Shown piece by piece: positions 1-11,681 of a stretch of DNA of 64,000 nt; the first letter of the stretch is position 1; each line of letters begins with the position of its first letter. A program made the translations under genes and the position numbers. The stretch is from assembly GCA_019614645.1 (NCBI GenBank), contig JABWDB010000004.1:16244001-16308000 (forward strand), read 5' to 3'. The stretch is from Stratiolaelaps scimitus (lineage: Eukaryota > Arthropoda > Arachnida > Mesostigmata > Laelapidae). The notes under the pieces are model-generated. The model did not search any database. It saw nothing but the letters and a program-made list of their open reading frames with translations, and was not told where the DNA came from.

Positions 1-167
1 TTAAAACTTCGGCAGCACAATGTTTTTGGAGCGACCAAGTTGTCACTTGATAATGTTCGTTCCCTTGAATCAGTTGAACAGTTTAAGGTAACGTCATTCG
101 TGTGTATTATAGCGCAAAACAAAATGACATCTAAATATGATCTTGTCTAACACATATATATATTCAC

Positions 168-356
168 CTGAGAGGCCGTTCCACGTGTAGAGTCCAACGG
201 CACCATTGATTTTCTCTACAGGCGTCATCACCGAGTTGACGACGGAAAGCACCGAGCCGAGGATCGTGAAGAATAGTGCGAGCGCGATTCCCGCCACAGT
301 GGAGATGTACAAGGGATAGTGCATCAATTCGGGGTCAGCCCGAAGTAGTTCTTTCA
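168..356 (-). CDS. Internal exon of a clarin-like four-transmembrane protein
   Basis: Clarins are small tetraspan-like plasma membrane proteins; vertebrate clarin-1 acts in hair-cell and photoreceptor synapses. The 189 bp open block is bounded by a good acceptor (T-rich tract ending TTTTCAG, AG at 357-358) and a donor (CTCAG|GTGAAT, GT at 166-167). It enters and leaves in phase 1. It reads as a short hydrophilic lead with PELMHYPLYI, then a hydrophobic helix (AGIALALFFTILGSVLSVVN), then TPVEKINGAVGLYTWNGLS. This parallels the clarin second membrane segment and the following conserved P-x-E-x-x-x-G-x-x-G-L-Y motif before an S-G. The first exon (segment 1 and the extracellular loop) should lie to the right; I could not find it. 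The rest of the C-terminal half lies beyond the left edge. Family call is from remembered similarity, not a search. Confidence 0.82.
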
Positions 357-1920
357 CTGAAAATCAATAAAATAACAAAAAGGAGAAAAAAAACGAATCG
401 AATCCAATTAGTAACAGAGACACAATGTCTACCTTTGTCGACCATCGCGTCCCTCTCTGCTGATACGGCTTCGCGCATAAATACCGCGCATTAGGGCGCG
501 CATTAAGCCTCCAGCTTTAGTCTGGAACAACACAAACGATGTGACCTTTACAAGAGTGCGCCGTAAGCGTAAGTTCATGATTCTATCTGTGTTCGCTTTC
601 GAATCTTGGGTTAAGTATAAACGAATTTCTTGGGCTCGTTTCACTCAGAGCACTAGGTCACTAGCATTTCGTTATTTTTTAGTGTTCTCCACAGCTGCTT
701 GGACAGTTCATCCTAATCCATTGTTTTATTGAGATCATCTCCATCGTCCCCTGTTCCATCCGGTTCGCCTAAGAGAATCGTTCCATTCACTTGCGATGGA
801 TGCCATAACTGACATCCATATGTGAATTGTTAAACTACATATGATTCATACCACTTGATTTATACATTATTTATACATTCACGTGGTTCACACAGCGAAC
901 GCCGATGATCCGGTTGTATACTAGCGAGCATCAGGGTGTTGTATGTATGATATACTCGGCAAAGTTTAGCCTTAATGATAATCACACACCCGGGCTATTT
1001 TACACTACCTAATTTGTTCTGTGCCTCCAATCTGTGATTGTCCCGTGGCTTACTGGATCATGTGTGCATTGGCTGATTAGTAAATATTTAGATATATGTG
1101 TATGGCACCTACCCTCATTTATTGGCCGGCCTCACTTAACAGTTTTACTAGATACGCTTTCTTATTTCAGCGTATTGCTAGACCTCATCTGAACCGGTGA
1201 GAGCCTGTGAGAATCACTCCGGGTGGCCAGAAGTTCGTGATTGTCCACGGATCAGTCAAAAACAATAAGCGAATATGTATAATACACGGAGATGACGACG
1301 AACGCGATACCGACAAGGAGAGGTTGACAGTGGTAACAGCGCATCGCCTCCTATATATGATAAGTTGTCTATTATCTCTCGGCGTTTAAGCGCGCGAAGC
1401 CACTGGAGCGCGCAACAACGTCATGCTGCTGCTGCTAATCAAATAACTGGTCAGCTATACAACGCCAACGCGTCTACGTGGCCGTGGGTCTCTCTGCGCA
1501 GGCCGTTGGGCAAGCATCCCTTGAGGGCGCAGGAGCTTAAGCCGATATGCCGGTACGTTCTATGTGTACCACACTAGGGAGGTATAGTTTGACTAGCAGT
1601 ACCTACTGGCCCACAGCCGCCTCACGTCACTAATGGCTCATGGACAATTCGTCGTGATAGCTGAACTGGAGCTAAGCGCCTCGGGCGAGGTCTCGCGGCA
1701 AGGGACGAGGGGGGGAGGGTTCGGGGTGAAAACTTTAAGCTACTTTTAGTTAACTCGAATAGACAGGACACCTTTCGGCGCTCTGCCTGTCTCATGTCAC
1801 CAGCTCATATATAAAGCCGGACGTGAGAACGGATGAACGGAGTGAGTACTTATAATAATAGTTAGATAATAGGTTACAGACCGGCCGACCCCTTGTCGCT
1901 CTACGTTATACCAGTGCTTT

Positions 1921-1996
1921 ATATATATATATAGATATATATATATATATGCACTTCGTTGCTTATCGTTTGCTCTGCGCACACACACACACACAC
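1921..1996. repeat. (TA)n with TAGA interruption, then (CA)n
   Basis: A 30 bp TA tract at 1921-1950 with one GA interruption is followed 30 bp later by (AC)8 at 1980-1996. Simple-sequence DNA with no sign of coding. Confidence 0.95.
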
Positions 1997-3729
1997 TCAC
2001 CCAATGACTGCAGTAGGCAAATAGCGAAAAGTTCTTAACACCACACCGAAGAAGCGGTCAATTGTGCAATAGGAACGAGGTTCTCCAACCTAAGGTTTTG
2101 TTTGTAATGAAATGCATGAAGTTTTAGGCTACCGGTGACCATAGTCGAATTCACTGGATTGCTACCTTCAACGTATGGCTGTGTTGTTTCCTTTTAAACG
2201 CGATACCGATACAGTTGCCCATGTACAATCTGTCTATCTCAAAATGAATGTAACATTGCCCGGGTATGCGAATATATATCTATATATGTGTGCGCGTGTG
2301 TAACTATACAATCTGTTCCTTTTTTTCGGGTATTGATGAACGGTGTTCCACAGAGGCGAGGATGCAGACGGCATTTGCTAGGAGAAGAAACGGATGTCTA
2401 TCTTTCTAAGCCTCCAGGGACAGATACCCTGCGGAAAGAATAAGCAAGCCATCGTTCACTGGCATCGCACGAAAGTAAAGCCCCTGGGATGTTTCACGGA
2501 GAGAAGACTGCACTCGAGAGCAATGGGAAACGGGGTGGAAGCAGATGGTCCATCTGTCTGCGTAGGGTTGCTGCATCACTCTCTATGAGTGTGTGTCTCT
2601 CTGTGCACTCGGCCTTTGTCGCGGCCCGAGTCAGCGTTTGCGCCAGAATCCGACCTAGATTGATCAGCTGTGCGGTAAAGCTGCACAGCCACTTCTAACC
2701 AACTTCAGCGGTCAGCGCATGATCAGCCTTCACGATCAGTCAGTAGATCCATCTTGGCGTCGCCAACGGATCGGGCTATCTGTGTAGGCCTATCTGCGTC
2801 TCTATGAAGGGTGTCTGGGTGTATCGGCCAGCGTGATGACAACCCCATCCTTCCATGCTGCGTTGGCTTGGGCATCGCGGAGATGTGCGACCTGTCGATA
2901 CATTCAAAGATCGGTCTATACTTGGCGTGTTCATGTTGATATCTAATAATTGCTATATATATATATATATATCCCGCTACGCTACGATGAGAAAAAAATT
3001 ATTGCTACGGTTTAACTATGTCAAGATGACGTCCACGTGGGTGACATAGAAACCTGGGATACAATGTGGCACACAGATGGACACGTTCCTTAGAAACGCG
3101 CATCGGGCAAATCATTTGTGTTGAGCTAACGGTTTCGTGACACACACGACACAAATACTGCATCTCGAATCACGCATGAGTGACCATAATCAATAACACT
3201 TGATTTCGTCGCAATTATTATTCCGCACACTCGCGGACGACGCCGTACAAACTCAAAAAGCCTGTTAGTACGAAAGGGAATTTTCGGTCGAGATTGGGCA
3301 TCGCTGCTGAGAGACATCTGCTTCAGCACAAAATATCTCACCGAAAGTATGGCCGCCCTCTCGCTTGCTCGTAGATAATCCAATCGGTAGTGGTGTTCAG
3401 CAAGATGCTGCGGAGAAAATGCTATTATAAGTTAAGTGGCGGCCGCCAGGAGGGTGATCCGTCGCCATTCGAGCGAATTAACGAACATTAGATATTCGTT
3501 TGACAGAGTCGGTACCGCTTGACAGACGTGTGCATGTGAGGAATTAGATACTGATATCGAGAACTTGCCGCATTTCCGCAGGTCAAAACATCAAGTAATA
3601 GTCAATATGGAATAAATAAAAACACCTCTTTCCTGGTGGTCAATCCACTTTTGCCACCTGCCCCGTACTCCTTATTATATACGCGCATTTCTTCATCAGA
3701 GATTGTAAAAGGTATCGATGGCATTGTTG

Positions 3730-3731
<2 letters not shown>

Positions 3732-3766
<35 letters not shown>
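3732..3766. repeat. (AT)n microsatellite, 35 bp
   Basis: Uninterrupted AT dinucleotides. A second AT tract lies 150 bp downstream at 3914-3937. Confidence 0.97.
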
Positions 3767-3768
<2 letters not shown>

Positions 3769-5106
3769 TAGCATTCGATCTTTTGAAGTCGTTCGAATGC
3801 GAACTTATAAACAGGTCTGCTGGGAAGGTTTAAATCATTTTTTTATCACAAATGAATTCAATCTCGATCTCCGAAACCCTGTCAGTAAGTTCTATCGCTG
3901 ATTCGAAATAGATTATATATATATATATATATATATTGCAAACCCCTTAGCAGCAGTCCGAAGTGGTTGCAGGACCAGGGCAAGCTTTTCCTGTATAATG
4001 AGCGTATAATATATACAGAGAGTAATGGCGTATACATTATTGGACCTGCTGGATATCTATTGAAGCAACGGGACACGGGATGGACATGAGGAAGAACGGA
4101 GAATTCTTCAATATTGTTGAGCAGCACCGTGCAATCGACAAAAGGCAATAACCATACAAATCTTCACCGATTCGAGATAGACAATGATAGTTTTTCACAG
4201 GTTTCGCTGTGTCGTCTTCATTAATTCTTTGTTACCATACGAACTTTCCCCAAGTAACACACGAAGGCCACGACGTGCTGCCTCAGAAAGCATTCAGGCC
4301 GAAGCTCCTAATGCTAATTCCTGCTGTTGACGAGACAGATCCCTTGACCCCATTGCAGCAATATGTTCGAGGCAGGCGCTCACGCGTTCCTGCCTCTGCC
4401 GCTATCATCTATTGTATCACCTGCTGCTATCGCCACAGATTTTGAAACAAAAAAAAACAAACACATCTGTTGTTGGATGTGTGAAAGAACATGTGTGCAC
4501 TATGGCCTTCAATTAGCGTAATGTGGCTGGTTGTCTGTCTTTCTTCGTGTCGGCCTGTACGGCCGCCTTTTTCCCTTTTGTATCTCGTTGCCCGTTACGG
4601 ACCACGAACGTTCGAGACGGATGCCGACTGCTTCTGATAATTTCACTTTGTTTCAGAGAGCCTGCTGAGCTGTGGAGTATTGCACAGCACAGAGGCAGGC
4701 GGCCACTTACGATTATATAAATTAGCAAAAGCAAAAAGCGAAGCAAACAAGCCGTTCACCGTTCATCGCTTGTGATTCAAATAACTCGATGTTTGTTTAT
4801 GCCGGGATTTCCCACGTAGTCCGACAAAAAAAAGGCGGCAGTTTATGCTTGCGAAATGTGCGTGGTTACTTTCTATTAGAGTCTCTGCATGTTTTGCGCG
4901 AGCTGCTCTCATCTGCAAATGAGGTCTGCGAGTATCGTGGCGGATCCAAGCAGACGGATAAACTTCAACGAGCTGTTCTTCTACGGGTTCTAACATATGT
5001 TCGTATTCAATCTCTCTCTCTCTCTCTCCTATCTTGCTCGATTAAATCCGTCTCGGACCTATAGCAGATAGTGCTCAAATATTGCCCTGCCTCGGCTCCC
5101 AGGAGT

Positions 5107-5159
5107 TCTCTCTCTCTCTCTCTCTCGCTCACACACGCACATACACACACACACACACT
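5107..5159. repeat. (TC)n then (AC)n compound microsatellite
   Basis: TC dinucleotides at 5107-5126 pass through a short GCTC spacer into AC dinucleotides to 5159. A separate (TC)9 tract lies at 5011-5028. Confidence 0.96.
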
Positions 5160-6540
5160 CCTCGAGGCTATCTTATACCATGATTGCGTCGTCCTTTTCT
5201 GTGCTACTCTAACATCACCACTGCAACCGCCACCGGCACCGCCACCCTAAGCTGGCCTAGTCCTCTACCCTATACCACACCGCCCTGTCGGACGGCACCA
5301 TCCCTCACGACCATAATAAGATGCTGTATGTCACGAACCCCGAGTGAAGGGCGCCCGAAGGCCGCCTCCATCCCGTGGATCGACCGAGCCACTACCAGCC
5401 AGCCAGCCTCCATCCAGCTGAGGAAGAACTTTCTCAGCACGCTAACTTTCGCTGCTTCAGATAATCAGGCGTAACTACGTAAACGGTTGACACTTGTTGC
5501 TGTCCAGACACTTGTGCTGCTCGTTGCTCGCCGCAAATCTGAAGATTGAGTGAGAGAGCGAGAGAGAGAGAAATAAAGAGATGGGGTCGAGGAGGGGAAC
5601 GACAGCGACCATCGTGCGTAGTGGAAACTACGTGAATAGTTCGCTCTTTTGTGTTGTGTCCTTTCTCGCGGGCGGTTGTAGTAGTAGTTGCAGTTGCGGG
5701 GGATGTGCGAGTACTACAATACAACGGAGCCGGTTTGTATGTATTAGCGTAGCTCCTGCTCATTGCCGGTCATACTGTTTCGGGGGTGGTGGGCGGAGCA
5801 CTTCGAGCGCACCGAGTCGGGGGCGTCCGACGCCCAGACGCAAGTGGTGCGTGCTGCTTCTGCTGCTGCGGCTGCTGCTGCCGCACTCGCGCGAAGGGCG
5901 TGTCTCCCGTGCGCTTTGCACAGACAGGGAACGCTTCGCGTGCCATGTTGATTGATGGTTGGGGGTCCGGGGATTAGACGAGATAGAGGTGAGGTGATCA
6001 GCGGCACGAATACGAATAGTCATACGTCGGTTCACGTGGACCCACGTGCTTGTTCATGGGTCAGACGAATGCAATAAATAAGTGAAAAAGAGAGAGAGAG
6101 ATCACAGCAGGGTAGACTACGAGTGCTCATATACAATGTGCATGTCGGTGAATAAACTCAGTGTTTTCCTCTTATTTCACGAGATACGTGGTCAAAAAAG
6201 TTGGGTCTGGCCAATGCATATTGGTTGGTGCAACAATAAGCACTCCGAATTTATTTATTCATTGCCGAGCTATCTGGCCTGGACACGATGCTTGATGGGT
6301 TTCTATCATAGATCTGTTCGAGATGGCTACAATATTTCCGTGGTCTGCGTGCTTATAGAGCAAAACACTGAACCATAATCATTTGTAGAAAATTTACCAT
6401 TTTCGTGGCTAGCCTCCACCTTTAAGATGGTTCAGCTTTTCCCAAGATTGGAAGCCGTTCGGTGGTAACTGAGCTAGTTGTACACTCTTGTATTATTATC
6501 TTATCACATTATACATATTAGGCATATAGGTTTTTTGCAG

Positions 6541-6728
6541 TCGACACGTTTGTGGGCCCTGTTCGAGTTTGGGTCAGTTCTCGGCTTGAAAAGTGTATTG
6601 AACGCTATATTGAACGTTCGCTTTAGCTGCAAAAAGACGTTGGAAATGAAACAAATTTGTCAGATTTTGACTTGTCAGAATTTGCCAATTTCGATTAGAG
6701 TGTTTGTGCAATGCGAACGTCGGATCAG
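6541..6728 (+). CDS. Candidate exon, unrecognised protein (part 1 of a two-exon model)
   Basis: This 188 bp block follows a strong acceptor (GGTTTTTTGCAG, AG at 6539-6540) and ends at a strong donor (GATCAG|GTAAGG). It is open from its first base and leaves in phase 2. The other two frames carry stops. It encodes about 62 residues, starting STRLWALFEFGSVLGLKSVL and rich in Leu, Ile, Val and Cys (CKKT, CQILTCQN, CERR). I recognise no domain. It joins in frame to the block at 6945 (AG+C gives Ser). An antisense ORF of 124 codons overlaps it (6574-6948) but has no ATG at its start. The exon call is inferred from splice sites and frame only. Confidence 0.38.
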
Positions 6729-6944
6729 GTAAGGTTGTTCCACCTTGTGCCTTTCCCCCAGGTGGCCACATCAGACTTGCCAAGGGGCTTGCCAAGTGAT
6801 AGTTGCCTTCGTGGCCAGGCCCAGACAACTCTGCCCTCTCCCCATTTGACTGATGGCGGACGTCCAGTTTAGCGAACGTAGGTGAGCGAAGCATTTCTGT
6901 TCTGTCAGCGCAATACCTCGAATCGTTACAATCTTTTCCTACAG

Positions 6945-7326
6945 CCACCGCTCTACTGAAAGCGGATCACCCAACAAGTCACTCTCTCTGTCTCTCTGTG
7001 CGTTCGGTGATTTCCCGAGGTCACCCTATTCCACAGCCGTCTGCTTTTACCTGGCCAGCGGCCACCTATACTCTCATTCGACTGCGCTCGGTAGTCGAAA
7101 ACGGAATGACCATCGCGCACCAGAGAGTGGAGGGTCATTTCCGGCTTCACGTAGTCGACGGGGACCCAATGGAGCATCACCCTTCTTGTACTTCCCGTAC
7201 CATCACACCATTGGGCCGTTTGAGGTGTTTTGCAAAGCTTGCGCTGGAAGAAAACGTAAAATACGTGGTTTGGTTTGGACCTCGGTGGTAGGTGACATCG
7301 CTGTTAGAGGAGGAACGACCCGGTGA
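6945..7326 (+). CDS. Candidate terminal exon (part 2 of a two-exon model)
   Basis: A strong acceptor (AATCTTTTCCTACAG, AG at 6943-6944) opens this block after a 216 bp intron. Taking the phase left by 6541-6728, the frame stays open for 126 codons to TGA at 7324-7326. It starts HRSTESGSPNKSLSLSL; the Ser/Leu run comes from a CT-rich stretch. Later parts include FLYFPYHHTIGPFEVFCKAC followed by a basic RKRKIR run. No domain is recognised. A second frame is also open (7037-7287, acceptor CCACAG, donor GTG|GTAGGT; contains HFRLHVVDGDPMEHH), so the reading frame is uncertain. I see no AATAAA just after the stop. Confidence 0.3.
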
Positions 7327-7566
7327 TAAAGGATGATGCAGAATTGGACGGTATAGCCTGCCAAAAGCCTGCTAGTCAGGACACAGATACAAGCACAGTA
7401 GGCTGGAATAGTTGAGGCAGCAGACATGCAGCCTGTCCTGCGTGCTTGGCGGAGTTAAAACCATTGATGCGCGGCCAACGAGAATCGCCCGCTAACATAA
7501 CTGGAACAGCGGGTCTATCCTCCGCCTGAGGTGTCCCTCAGCGTTCTTTACATCTCATCGTTGCAG

Positions 7567-7615
7567 TCATCGTATCCGCGTAGATCGTCGCGTAGATCTC
7601 CGGCCAGGATAGATG
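7567..7615 (+). CDS. Candidate 49 bp exon with near-ideal splice sites
   Basis: A pyrimidine-rich acceptor (TTACATCTCATCGTTGCAG, AG at 7565-7566) and a consensus donor (ATG|GTAAGTGG) frame a 49 bp block. In phase 0 it reads SSYPRRSSRRSPARID, an Arg/Ser-rich stretch like those in splicing-related or disordered linkers. It leaves in phase 1. Its neighbours are unknown: the upstream two-exon model ends in a stop at 7326. It could equally be a non-coding exon or chance. Confidence 0.3.
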
Positions 7616-10142
7616 GTAAGTGGTCTCAGGAGAAGCGTTCACGCGCTGTCTGTGCGGGGATATCGAACGATCACACTCACCTACTCGCTGGTTTTCTTCA
7701 CCAGTCGTTCTCACCCCCCCCCCTGCTGCAAGTCCAGCGGTGGCGTGGGCTACCAGTCACCCATGCTCTTCTGGGTTCCGCTCCACAGCGGCAGCCAGAT
7801 TGATCCACTGCTGATGTTGCTACAGCGGCAATAACGAATCGCAATTCATTTTGGGAATCCAATGAGCGTCGTCAGCCCCCTATCGGAGGCCACCCACCCC
7901 GAAGTCCGCGAAGTCCGCGTCTGCTATGGTGCCTGCCTGCTGCTTTGGTACCTACCATCTTTTCCCGTTGCTACCAACGCCCTCTCCCAATCTGACCTCA
8001 GCCTCGGCGTTGTCGTCGTGGTGCACCATCAGCCCCCTGCCAACCAGGAACCCCGCGAGTAGCCCCTAGGCTACGGCCCCGATTCTCCCTCCGTTCCAGG
8101 GCGGCATAACGTATCCCTCCGTATACGTTCATAGCTCCCTCCCCGCCCTGGCAGAATCACTCCTTACAGCACCAATAACAGTGTCCGACGCTGGCCATCG
8201 CCGGCTTGCTGCGAGCCTGATAGTCCGGCTGCTTGCCTGTCTGACTGCACGATGGCACTAATGTAATTTATTGCAAGCAAAGCCACTCATATAAGGAACG
8301 TCGACTGCCACTGTACGTTACGGCGGCACACCCGTGGGGCCGTTGGGCGAGTCGCTGACGATGGCCACGGGACAGATGGACGAATGGACATCCGGCGAAA
8401 ACACTTCCCTCCTCGCAACGATCTTTCAGTAGCGCTATGGCGTTCCTCATTTATTTCAATATTACAATACAATAATAATGGACGTTTATTAACAAGGGTA
8501 CAAAGTGCACATACTGTGCAATTATAATGTTGCAATAGTATTATTATTATTATTGTCCAAGGTGTGCGCCGTAAATACATCTTCTTTGTGTGCTCGGTAC
8601 TTGTACCTACTCCATGTAATTTCGCACTCAGCTAGCTTCGTATAATATGAATGTGAGAGGTAAATGAAAGATTCGTGTATCAATGTGCACAATCTATGAA
8701 ATGGTTTGGTTTCGGCTTCAGTGTGCAGTGCCCACCACAGAGGGGCTTTAGAGAAAAGAATTCTATCACCAGAGCGACATTGCACATGCGTGGAGGAGCT
8801 GCTTTAGGAGGCTTCGATTTTCAGTGATACGAATGATATGAAAACATTTAGGCTTGTTGGAGGAACGATACCAATATCACGATTCTAGCACGGGACTGAA
8901 GTCATCATGTGTGTCGTGTCAATCCACCGCCAATTCTCCGCACCGTCCATCTCGCTTTTGGACCATGCCACCACCTATTCAGTCCGGGAGCATACAACCC
9001 CCTCGTGCCGCGACCCTGCCTCCAACTCTCAGTGAACGGCGGGCAAGAGTCGTTCACTAGTGACAACAGTGGTCCAGCGTTCCACAAGTCTGCCTGACAA
9101 GTTCTGACGTCACTGTTACATTACACGTGCGCAGCAGGAAATCGATCTCCGTTACCGAGGCACGCTAATAGGAATCCATTTACATTCATTGTATATAACG
9201 GCAGTCAGCAGAACGGAAGCAGGCAGTGACGGATGAAATGGTTCACCCCATTCTATAATACGCCACGAAACGCAAATGTGTGGGCGAAAAGGTTAGGCTG
9301 TATCGCTTTTGTGTGTGTGTGGGTGGGTGGGTGGTTGTTTGGACCCCAGGGTGTCAAATTTGTGGTGTACTAAAGCAACAACAGCAAACATTTGTTTTTG
9401 TATAATCTCTGGTTGTGTTGAGCAGAGTGAGAAACAGCAGATGGCGACGTCCATTGCTACTTGACTTTCCTGAAGTACGAGAGGCGTGTACTGCTGCTGT
9501 TTCTCGTTGTTTCAGCTGGACAGACGTTTTTGCGTACGGAGAGCGGCAATATGTAGTAGCAATACGTGGCGGATAAGGGTGCAATATATAGGAGTTATTT
9601 ATCGTGGATATGAGTCCCCCGCACCCCCGGCATCAGTCTTACTTCGCGAGGGGACGAACTCCAAATGGCAAGAATGATAGAACTATGTCACAGGCGTAGA
9701 GTATCTGAACAAGCATTTATAGCTGGTAAAGAAGCGAACTTATGGAATTTGGATATAAAATACAAATACAATAAATATACAAAGTTGGCGCCGCGCGTCA
9801 TTGATATCTTCGTTTTTTAGAAAATAACTACTGTGAAGTGTAGACGCAGTGACTATGATTAAATAGTTTACTGTAACCGACCTCTCACATTCTATCACAT
9901 GCTTATAATGTCGGCACGGTGTCTTCGACGGCTGAAAGGTCCGTACCTAAGAAGCCGGTTCATAGTGCATAAACGCAATAGTGAGTGTCATTAAAGAAAA
10001 GGGAAAATGTTTGCTTGATATGCATATATAATATGACAAGTACTGAATTAATTACTATCTTATTGCTATTAACTGGATGCGTGCTATTTCGATTAGGCTG
10101 ATTTCCGTTGAGGATGCATGACCCGGCGATAATTTATCTCAC
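7616..10142. other. Non-coding stretch
   Basis: Nothing supportable was found. It contains a C10 homopolymer at 7714-7723, a small CGAAGTC duplication near 7901-7915, and a GT/GGGT-rich tract at 9311-9336. A good acceptor at 9514 (TTCTCGTTGTTTCAG) opens onto about 50 codons without a matching donor. Confidence 0.6.
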
Positions 10143-10223
10143 CTTAACTTATGATAGTTGCACGGCATCTGCCGTTGCGGATAAAGGCTTCCTTCGGAGT
10201 CGCTCCAGACATAAGCAACAGGA
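10143..10223 (-). CDS. Candidate 81 bp exon, unrecognised
   Basis: On the minus strand an acceptor (CACTCATGTTTTAG) and a donor (TTAAG|GTGAGA) frame 81 bp that is phase 2 at both ends. Only one frame is open, reading PVAYVWSDSEGSLYPQRQMP then CNYHKL. Being phase-symmetric, it could be a cassette exon. The frame, size and splice sites are the only evidence. It is the same strand as the clarin exon, but the phases differ (2 against 1), so it does not join it directly. Confidence 0.24.
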
Positions 10224-10699
10224 CTAAAACATGAGTGCCTATCAGAAGCAAATGACGACAATGGGGTGGTCGGCCTTGCGCTCGTCAGAGAAAGATAGGG
10301 AACACCTAAGAGGCAGAAAGAGGCAGAGAAGCAAGGATGGGAGAGAGACAGAGAGAGAGAGAGCCTGATGATTTTTATGTGATGCGATGTGAGGCGATTA
10401 CAGCGCTAGGTCGCTGCGGTCTGAAAGACCAGAGCCGAGCACACCCTTGGGGCTTACGCCGACGCCGCGTCAGCTGAGCGAAGCGCCACGCTATTCTGAT
10501 CTGGCCTGGTGCTCTATGGAAGCACAGCAGAAGAGCGCACGGTCGCTGGTACGCGTGTGCCCTGCGAACTGTACTCGCTTCCTCAAGGATAGCTCAGTGT
10601 TAAGCTCCCCCCCATACCGTCTCTCAGTTTTCATTTCATCGCTTTGGCAGATACACGTAGGGATACATTGAGTGTGGGTAAATACGCATATATTATATA

Positions 10700-10704
<5 letters not shown>

Positions 10705-10733
<29 letters not shown>
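10705..10733. repeat. (TA)n microsatellite
   Basis: A 29 bp TA tract preceded by imperfect TATTATATATGTACA sequence from 10688. Confidence 0.95.
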
Positions 10734-11347
10734 CTAGTGGTGTAATAGATATTTCGAGTAATTCGGGCCTTGAAAATCTTGGCCTCCACCCTAGCCGGCC
10801 CTCGAAGTTAGGAAGTTGGTCAGATCGACGGACTGGTAAAAGTAAATGTGATTTTATCCTCCTCCACCATCGTACGATGTGCAATAACTTCCGTGTCCGG
10901 TCCGTCCCTCCTTTAGTTACGTTTATTGCCCGCGTATGTCGGATAACCAAAATAGGCCGGATAGCCCGACTAGCACCGCTCACTCTGCAGGCCATCGCCT
11001 GGCTCCCTGTAGTAAATACATTACCTCCTTGTTACTCCTTCTTCACCAAAGAGGGAAAGAGCGATCCGTAAAGCTGCTTGAGGACAGCCTGGAGTGCACC
11101 CATCCACCGCTCGCAGACTACGGCCGGCCTTCGGTGGCTGGATGACTTTCATGTCATCGATGCTATCCAATAGACACGATGACGCTACGCTGATGCTGCG
11201 ACACGACGAAGAATCTCGATGATAGTAGCTGCTAACCCTGTGGTGGCTGAAAGTACGTCAGTATCTGTATATGTGTGTGTGTGTATGTCCAAATGTGTGC
11301 GTAAGCCGGGAATACTCGATGCGACGGCTACGGGGAAGATGAGGCGC

Positions 11348-11380
11348 GGCCAGCAAGGACGGCCAGCAAGGACGGCCAGC
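11348..11380. repeat. 13 bp tandem repeat, 2.5 copies
   Basis: GGCCAGCAAGGAC occurs twice head to tail, followed by a partial GGCCAGC copy. It lies in the GC-rich leader just before the candidate start codon at 11409. Confidence 0.93.
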
Positions 11381-11408
11381 GTCGTTGGGCGGAGCGACAG
11401 AGGGAAGT

Positions 11409-11574
11409 ATGATGGATTCCCAGGAAGGCAGCGGAGGCGGTGGCGGTGGCGGCGGCGCAGCCGCGATGAGCCGCGAGGCGACGGTATTCGATTACGATCC
11501 ATTCGGGGCCTTACCACGACATCGTCCGCAAACGCTCGCCTCAGCAGACGACGACGACGGCCAATATGGCCAGG
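11409..11574 (+). CDS. Candidate first coding exon with poly-Gly/Ala N-terminus
   Basis: An ATG pair at 11409 and 11412 opens 55 codons that end at a good donor (CCAGG|GTAACT), leaving in phase 1. The product starts MMDSQEGS, runs through Gly8-Ala3, then reads MSREATVFDYDPFGALPRHR and ends in an acidic SADDDDGQYGQ. This resembles the disordered N-terminus of a regulatory protein; I recognise no family. The surroundings (11200-11800) are GC-rich with triplet repeats, as expected for a promoter and 5' leader. The Gly run is encoded by a GGC/GGT repeat at 11431-11457. Downstream exons are not identified. Reverse-strand ORFs here are likely shadows of the triplet repeats. Confidence 0.42.
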
Positions 11575-11644
11575 GTAACTCCTGGTGCTCGTAGATCTAG
11601 CGCTATGGCGCGACCGGCTGCTGCCGTTATCGTCAGTTGCCTTA

Positions 11645-11681
11645 GCAGTAGCAGTAGTAGTAGTGGCAGTAGTAGCCGTAG
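11645..11681. repeat. (AGT/AGC)n triplet tract
   Basis: Degenerate CAGTAG triplets downstream of the candidate first exon, giving Ser or Val runs in several frames. Part of the GC- and triplet-rich island at about 11.2-11.8 kb. Confidence 0.85.

Larger units (their letters stand above)
357..6540. other. Non-coding stretch, probably intron or intergenic
   Basis: I see no convincing exon here. It holds microsatellites at 1921-1950, 1980-1996, 2954-2972, 3732-3766, 3914-3937, 5011-5028 and 5107-5159, and a CTG-rich triplet tract near 5852-5882. The missing clarin first exon could be in this stretch. A strong acceptor ends at 4655 (TTTGTTTCAG), but only about 20 codons follow it before a stop. 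Confidence 0.6.

Noticed and set aside
1171..1196. 26 bp block between a good acceptor (TTTCTTATTTCAG) and a donor (ACCG|GTGAGA)
   Set aside because: Too short to judge and no partner exon in phase was found.
1989..2040. Possible 7 nt microexon on minus between CTACTGCAG and GTGAGT
   Set aside because: Adjacent to a CA repeat and too short to support.
5184..6035. Several overlapping ORFs on both strands around the CTG repeat
   Set aside because: They are translations of triplet and CT-rich DNA, low-complexity, and start in different frames over the same bases.
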